Notes under the pieces: generated by a model
Told to the model about the DNA's origin: nothing
Seen by the model: only the letters and a program-made list of their open reading frames with translations
Database searches by the model: none
Position numbers and translations under genes: made by a program
In this document: positions 5,227 through 9,439 of the stretch, piece after piece
Layout of the letters: each line of letters starts with the position of its first letter
Numbering within the stretch: the first letter of the stretch is position 1
Assembly: GCA_021789795.1 (NCBI GenBank)
Contig: JAJYJA010000093.1
Coordinates: 1-9,439, forward strand
Source of the DNA: Deltaproteobacteria bacterium
Lineage (GTDB): Bacteria > Desulfobacterota > Desulfobulbia > Desulfobulbales > VMSU01
Reading direction: 5' to 3'
DNA length: 9,439 bases

Positions 5227-8200
5227 GCGAATCGACTCCCAAGGTCACTCTCACCATCGATGGCCGGGAGGTGCTGGCGGCAGTCGCAGCCACCATCAAG
5301 GAGGCAGCAGCGGCACAAGGCGTTATCCTCCCTGGGCTTTGTCATCTCCCAGGCCGCCGGGAGGCCCAAGAGCCTTGCCGCCTGTGTGCGGTCGAGGCCG
5401 ATGGGCGAACAGTCCTTGCCTGCCAGACGCCAGTTGCGGCCGGCATGACGGTGGTGACCGCAACCCCGGCCATCGAGGAGGAGCGGCGCCAGCGGCTCGC
5501 ATACCTGACCTCCTTCCACTACGGCGATTGCAAGGCCCCCTGCAACCTGACCTGTCCGGCCGGGATCAATGTCCAGGGCTATGTCAACTACATCGCCAAC
5601 AAGGAGTACGGGGCGGCCCTGGCCCTGATCCGGGAACAGAATCCGCTGCCCGGCATCGTCTGCCGGGTCTGCCCGCGTTTTTGCGAAAGCCGCTGCCGCC
5701 GGGTGCTGATCGACGAGCCCATAGCCATCAACCACCTCAAGCGCTTCGCCGTCGAGCACGGCCGGGCCAGCGCCGCCCCGGTGCGTCCGGGGGCTGACAC
5801 CGGCCACAAGGTGGCGGTGGTGGGCGGTGGCCCGGCGGGGCTATCCTGCGCCTGGTATCTCAGGCGCTTCGGCCATGAGGTGACCATTTTCGAGGCCAGG
5901 GCGGCCCTGGGGGGCATGGCCCGTTACGGTATCCCCGCCTTCAAGCTCCCCGATGCGGATATTGAGCAGGAGGTGGAGGCAATCCTCGGCCTGGGTATGC
6001 ATGTGCGGACCGGTAAGCGCTGGGGGAGAGACTTCGATCTGACGGCGCTCAAGGGCCAAGGCTTCGCGGCCATTTTTCTGGCCACCGGCGTCGGCAGGCA
6101 AAAGGCATTGGCCCTGCCGGGCGCTGAGTGCAGCACTGACGCCTTAAGCTTTCTGCACGATTTGCGCTCCGGCGGGGCGCCGGGCGTTGGTGAGCGTGCC
6201 CTGGTGATCGGCGGCGGCCGGATCGCCGTGGAGGCGGCCCGTTCCGCCTTGCGGAGCGGCGCGGGCGAGGTGACGGTGCTCTATCCCCGTTCCAGGGTGG
6301 AGATGAGCGCCCACCAGCGTGACGTCGTCGAGGCGGAGCGCGAGGGGGTGCAGTTTTTTATGATGGCCCAGCCCCTGCGGCTCCTGCAAGAGAACGGCCG
6401 GCTGCGGGTCGAGTTGGCCCGGACGGTGCTCTCCGAGCCGGACGCCAAGGGGATACGCCAGCCGGTGATCCTGGAAAACTCGTCGCTCTGGTGGGAGGGG
6501 GAGACGGTGCTCGCCGCCCTGGGGCAGGAGAGCGAGGTGGCCTTCACCGGTTATGGCGAGCTGGAGGCAAGGCTAATCCGCAATCCGAACGGCACCATCA
6601 AGAGCAATCCCTCCACCATGCGCACCAACCTAGCCGGCGTCTATGCCGGGGGAGACCTCGTGAGCGGCCCCCGGAGCGTCATTCAGGCGGTGGACAGCGG
6701 CCGAAGGGCCGCCTGCGCCATCCACGAAGAGCTGACCGGCCAGGCGGTCGCCAAACCGGCCGACGGCCGGATCAACTTCAGTCGGGGACGGAAGTTCGAG
6801 GAGGTGGACATGGCGAACTTCGCCGGCCGCGCCATCCGCCTGCGGGAGAGCATCCCGGCCCGACCCCCGGAGCGCCGGGTAAGCGATTTCGGGCAGGTGG
6901 AGCTCGGCTACTCCGAGGACATGGCGGTACGCGAGGCCAGTCGCTGCTTGCAGTGCGGCTGCCTGGGGCTTGCCAAGTGCGGCTTGAGGCCGCTGCTCAA
7001 CGACTATAAGGTGCAGACCAAGAACGCCCTGACCAAGCCGCGGGCGGTGATCGATGCCAGCCACCCGTTCATCGCCATCGATGCCAACTGCTGTATCGGC
7101 TGCGGCCGGTGCGAGCGGGTCTGCGAGTTTGACGCCATCACCAGGCGCTGGCGGGAGGGGGAAGGCGGCATGCCGGCGATCACCCTCGCCATCGGCTCGG
7201 GCTGCGTTTCCTGCGGGGCCTGCGTCGATGCCTGCCCCACCGGGGCCTTAACCAAGAAACACCTGACCCTGCCGCTCCTGCCCGGCGAGGCGGAACAGAC
7301 GAAGAGCGTCTGCACTTACTGCGGCACCGGGTGCCACATCGACATCCATACCAAAAACAATGTCCTGCTCGAAATCAAGGCCGACATCACTCAACCGCCC
7401 AACCACGGCGATCTCTGCGTCAAGGGCCGCTTCGGGTTCGACTTCTACCGTCACCCCGAGCGTCTGACTCAACCCTTGGTGCGTGACAGTCTTGAGGAGC
7501 CCTTCCGCAAGGCGAGCTGGGAGGAGGCCTTAAAGATAGCCGCCGCTGGCCTGAAAAAGGCCCTTGACCAGTGCGGGCCGGAAGGGGTGGGGGTGCTCTC
7601 CTCGTCGCGGTGCGAGAACGAGGTCAATTTCGTGGCCCAGAAGTTCGCCCGGGTGGTGCTCAAGACCAACAACGTCGATAACTGCGCCCGGGTCTGTCAT
7701 GCGCCGTCGGTGAGCGGCCTGCGCATCGCCTTGGGTTCGGGCGCCGCCACCAACTCTCTCGACAATATCGGCCTGGCCGAGGTGTTCTTGATCAGCGGTT
7801 CCAACACCAGCGAGGGCCACCCGGTGGTGGGCATGAAGGTGAAACGGGCGGTCAGAAAGGGGGCCAAGCTCATCGTCATCGATCCCCGCCGCACCGAGAT
7901 GGCGGCCATGGCCGATATCTGGCTCCAACTTATCCCCGGCACCAATGTCCTGCTCTTAAACTCGCTACTCCACGCCATTCTGGACGAGGGCCTCGAAGAT
8001 AGGGCGTTTATCGAGAGCCGCACCGAAAACCTGGACGCCGTGCGCCAGCATGTCTTAGCCTACTCGCCCGAGGCGATGGCGAGCCGTACCGGAGTCGACC
8101 CAGCCTTGGTGCGTCAGGCGGCCCGGCTCTATTGCTCGACCAAGCTCGGCATGATCCTCTATGGACTGGGCATGACCGAGCACCAGAACGGGACGCAGGG

Positions 8201-9353
8201 GGTCATGGGACTAGCCAACATCGCGCTGGCCAGCGGCAACGTCGGCCGTCCGGGGGCGGGCATCTGCCCCCTGCGCGGCCAGAACAATGTCCAAGGCTCC
8301 TGCGACATGGGGGCGTTGCCCTATGTCTACTCCGGCTACCAGGACGTGGCCGACGATCAGGCCCGCGAACGGATGAGCCAGGCCTGGGGGGCCGAACTTC
8401 CGGCCACCGCCGGCATGATTGAGCCGGAGATGTACGAGGCCGCGCTACGGGGCCGCTTCAAGGGGCTTTACTGTATCGGCTACGATCCGGTTCATACCCA
8501 GGCCAATATCAACCAGGTGAAGCAGGCCTTCGCCAAGATGGAGATGGTGGTGGTGCAGGACATCTTCCTCTCGGAGACCGCCAAGATGGCGCAGGTGGTG
8601 CTGCCTGCCGCCTGCTTTTACGAGAAGGACGGCACCTTCACCAACGCCGAGCGCCGGGTGCGCCGGATCAGGAAGGCGGTGGAGCCGCCGGGCCAGGCCT
8701 TGCCTGACTGGCACATCACCTGCCGTTTGGCCCAGACCATGGGCTACCCCATGCACTACCCCGGAGCGGAGCAGGTGATGGAGGAGATCGCCCGCATCAC
8801 GCCGATCATGGGCGGCATCCACTACCAGCGCTTGGAAGGCGAAGGGCTGGTCTGGCCTTGCCCCCATAAAGACCACCCCGGCACCCCGATCCTGCACCAG
8901 GAGAGTTTCACCCGTGGCAAAGGGCGTTTTTCCGTGCTGGCCAACGTCGAGACCCTGGAGAGGCCGGATGCCGAGTACCCTTTGACGCTGATCACCGGCC
9001 GCCGTCTGGCCCACTACAACAACGGCACCATGACCAGGCGCTGCCAAGGGCTTCTCCAGTTGCTGCCGGAGGAGACCCTGGAGATCCACCCCGATGACGC
9101 GAGCCGCCTGGGAATTACCCCCGGCATGCTGGTGGAGGTGCGGTCGCGGCGGGACGCCATCCGCCTGCCAGCGGTGGTGACGGAACGAAGCCGGCCGGGG
9201 ACGGTTTTCTCCGCCTTTCACTTCGCCGAGCCGCTGGTCAACGCCATCACCAGCCCCGGCAAGGATGAGATCGCGGGGACTCCCGAGTACAAGGCCTGCG
9301 CGGTAAGGTTGACGGCCCTTGAGGAACGCCAAGGGGGCTCTCCCGTTAAGTGA
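5223..9353 (+). CDS. fdhA: Fused NAD(P)H/FAD oxidoreductase (GltD-like) - formate dehydrogenase alpha (FdhA-type) protein
   Basis: A 1376-aa multi-domain redox protein, likely cytoplasmic (no Tat or Sec signal). Residues 1-80: NuoG/HydA-type [2Fe-2S] domain, Cys40, 52, 55, 67 with C-x11-C-x2-C-x11-C spacing. Residues 95-510: GltD/NfnB-like module with Fe-S cysteines 103, 107, 111, 147, 150, 154, 158, an FAD site GGGPAG (201-206), an NAD(P)H site GGGRIA (330-335) and GVYAGGD (472-478). A Cys group follows (575, 578, 580, 586), then two [4Fe-4S] ferredoxin motifs (624, 627, 630, 634; 661, 664, 667, 671). Residues 695-1376: FdhA-type bis-PGD Mo/W enzyme with cluster Cys697, 700, 704, 732, Lys734, CARVCHAPSV, LRGQNNVQG (1017-1025) and a C-terminal molybdopterin-dinucleotide domain. 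The metal ligand is Cys825 (codon TGT, 7695-7697) with His826, in place of selenocysteine. Formate oxidation or CO2 reduction is the best guess; another substrate is possible. It would feed MvhD and HdrA. Confidence 0.88.
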   Translation: MSESTPKVTLTIDGREVLAAVAATIKEAAAAQGVILPGLCHLPGRREAQEPCRLCAVEADGRTVLACQTPVAAGMTVVTATPAIEEERRQRLAYLTSFHYGDCKAPCNLTCPAGINVQGYVNYIANKEYGAALALIREQNPLPGIVCRVCPRFCESRCRRVLIDEPIAINHLKRFAVEHGRASAAPVRPGADTGHKVAVVGGGPAGLSCAWYLRRFGHEVTIFEARAALGGMARYGIPAFKLPDADIEQEVEAILGLGMHVRTGKRWGRDFDLTALKGQGFAAIFLATGVGRQKALALPGAECSTDALSFLHDLRSGGAPGVGERALVIGGGRIAVEAARSALRSGAGEVTVLYPRSRVEMSAHQRDVVEAEREGVQFFMMAQPLRLLQENGRLRVELARTVLSEPDAKGIRQPVILENSSLWWEGETVLAALGQESEVAFTGYGELEARLIRNPNGTIKSNPSTMRTNLAGVYAGGDLVSGPRSVIQAVDSGRRAACAIHEELTGQAVAKPADGRINFSRGRKFEEVDMANFAGRAIRLRESIPARPPERRVSDFGQVELGYSEDMAVREASRCLQCGCLGLAKCGLRPLLNDYKVQTKNALTKPRAVIDASHPFIAIDANCCIGCGRCERVCEFDAITRRWREGEGGMPAITLAIGSGCVSCGACVDACPTGALTKKHLTLPLLPGEAEQTKSVCTYCGTGCHIDIHTKNNVLLEIKADITQPPNHGDLCVKGRFGFDFYRHPERLTQPLVRDSLEEPFRKASWEEALKIAAAGLKKALDQCGPEGVGVLSSSRCENEVNFVAQKFARVVLKTNNVDNCARVCHAPSVSGLRIALGSGAATNSLDNIGLAEVFLISGSNTSEGHPVVGMKVKRAVRKGAKLIVIDPRRTEMAAMADIWLQLIPGTNVLLLNSLLHAILDEGLEDRAFIESRTENLDAVRQHVLAYSPEAMASRTGVDPALVRQAARLYCSTKLGMILYGLGMTEHQNGTQGVMGLANIALASGNVGRPGAGICPLRGQNNVQGSCDMGALPYVYSGYQDVADDQARERMSQAWGAELPATAGMIEPEMYEAALRGRFKGLYCIGYDPVHTQANINQVKQAFAKMEMVVVQDIFLSETAKMAQVVLPAACFYEKDGTFTNAERRVRRIRKAVEPPGQALPDWHITCRLAQTMGYPMHYPGAEQVMEEIARITPIMGGIHYQRLEGEGLVWPCPHKDHPGTPILHQESFTRGKGRFSVLANVETLERPDAEYPLTLITGRRLAHYNNGTMTRRCQGLLQLLPEETLEIHPDDASRLGITPGMLVEVRSRRDAIRLPAVVTERSRPGTVFSAFHFAEPLVNAITSPGKDEIAGTPEYKACAVRLTALEERQGGSPVK

Positions 9354-9368
9354 GCAGGAGACATTGCC

Positions 9369-9439
9369 TTGGATATGGATAGCGACACCCGAGAGGGGGA
9401 GGCCCCTCTCATTTTCATTCATGAACATCATAGATCGGA
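9369..9439 (+). CDS. Possible start of a fourth operon gene, cut by the window end
   Basis: An open frame of 23 codons runs from TTG at 9369 to the window end, beginning LDMDSDTREG and reading on through PLIFIHEHHRS. GGAG at 9357-9360 lies 8 nt before the TTG and 14 nt before an in-frame ATG at 9375. The gap to the fdhA stop is only 15 nt, operon-like. I do not recognise the product. A frame this short can be open by chance, and a terminator-like hairpin lies inside it, so the two readings compete. Confidence 0.35.
   Translation, partial: MDMDSDTREGEAPLIFIHEHHRS
9391..9416 (+). terminator. Candidate intrinsic terminator after the FdhA fusion
   Basis: GAGAGGGG (9391-9398) and CCCCTCTC (9403-9410) form a perfect 8-bp GC-rich stem with a 4-nt GAGG loop, followed by ATTTTC and then ATTCAT. 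The stem is strong but the T-tract is short and broken. It lies 38 nt after the fdhA stop. If the reading frame at 9369 is real, this hairpin is coding sequence. Confidence 0.4.

Noticed and set aside
7695..7697. Selenocysteine codon in the formate dehydrogenase
   Set aside because: The codon is TGT (Cys), and the frame has no internal TGA.
8445..9431. Long open frame on the minus strand (328 codons)
   Set aside because: It lies opposite the conserved FdhA catalytic domain, has His/Gly-rich composition typical of antisense frames in GC-rich genes, and matches no family I know.

Overview
The window is GC-rich with short gaps and strong Shine-Dalgarno sites. It looks like the chromosome of an anaerobic, flavin- and Fe-S-rich bacterium. 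A large HdrA, an MvhD and an FdhA-type molybdenum/tungsten oxidoreductase in one operon suggest a sulfate-reducing or syntrophic Desulfobacterota-type organism. This placement rests on gene content only and is an inference.

Layout: (1) 17-664, a complete HAD-family nucleotidase resembling E. coli YrfG (GMP/IMP 5'-nucleotidase). (2) 665-1470, an 806-bp non-coding gap. It holds a nested pair of non-autonomous repeats: an older, largely palindromic element (about 763-1123) interrupted by a 153-bp MITE-like insertion (872-1024). The insertion has GTAACTAT...ATAGTTAC ends and an 8-bp direct repeat (TGCCGAAC) on both sides, as expected of IS66-type transposition. The rest of the gap is a leader with short repeats and an 11-bp-stem hairpin (1411-1438) just before the operon. 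(3) 1471-9353, three co-directional genes: a 1020-aa two-lobed HdrA, a 206-aa MvhD with an extended C-terminus, and a 1376-aa fusion. The fusion carries a NuoG-type [2Fe-2S] domain, a GltD/NfnB-like FAD/NAD(P)H module, ferredoxin domains and an FdhA-type bis-PGD catalytic domain. The last two genes overlap by ATGA. (4) 9354-9439, a short tail with a GC-rich hairpin and possibly the first codons of another gene.

How the genes may work together: HdrA is the FAD electron-bifurcating subunit of Hdr complexes, MvhD is the [2Fe-2S] adaptor that feeds electrons into HdrA, and the fusion offers both a formate site (Cys ligand, not Sec) and an NAD(P)H site. The likely product is a soluble cytoplasmic complex linking formate, NAD(P)H and ferredoxin through flavin-based bifurcation or confurcation. 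No hdrB or hdrC (the disulfide-reducing subunits) lies inside the operon as seen, so the usual high-potential acceptor is missing and NAD(P)+ at the GltD-like module is a candidate replacement. This is the most interesting system in the window. I recognise HdrA-MvhD-FdhA clusters from sulfate reducers, so the arrangement as a class is not wholly new.
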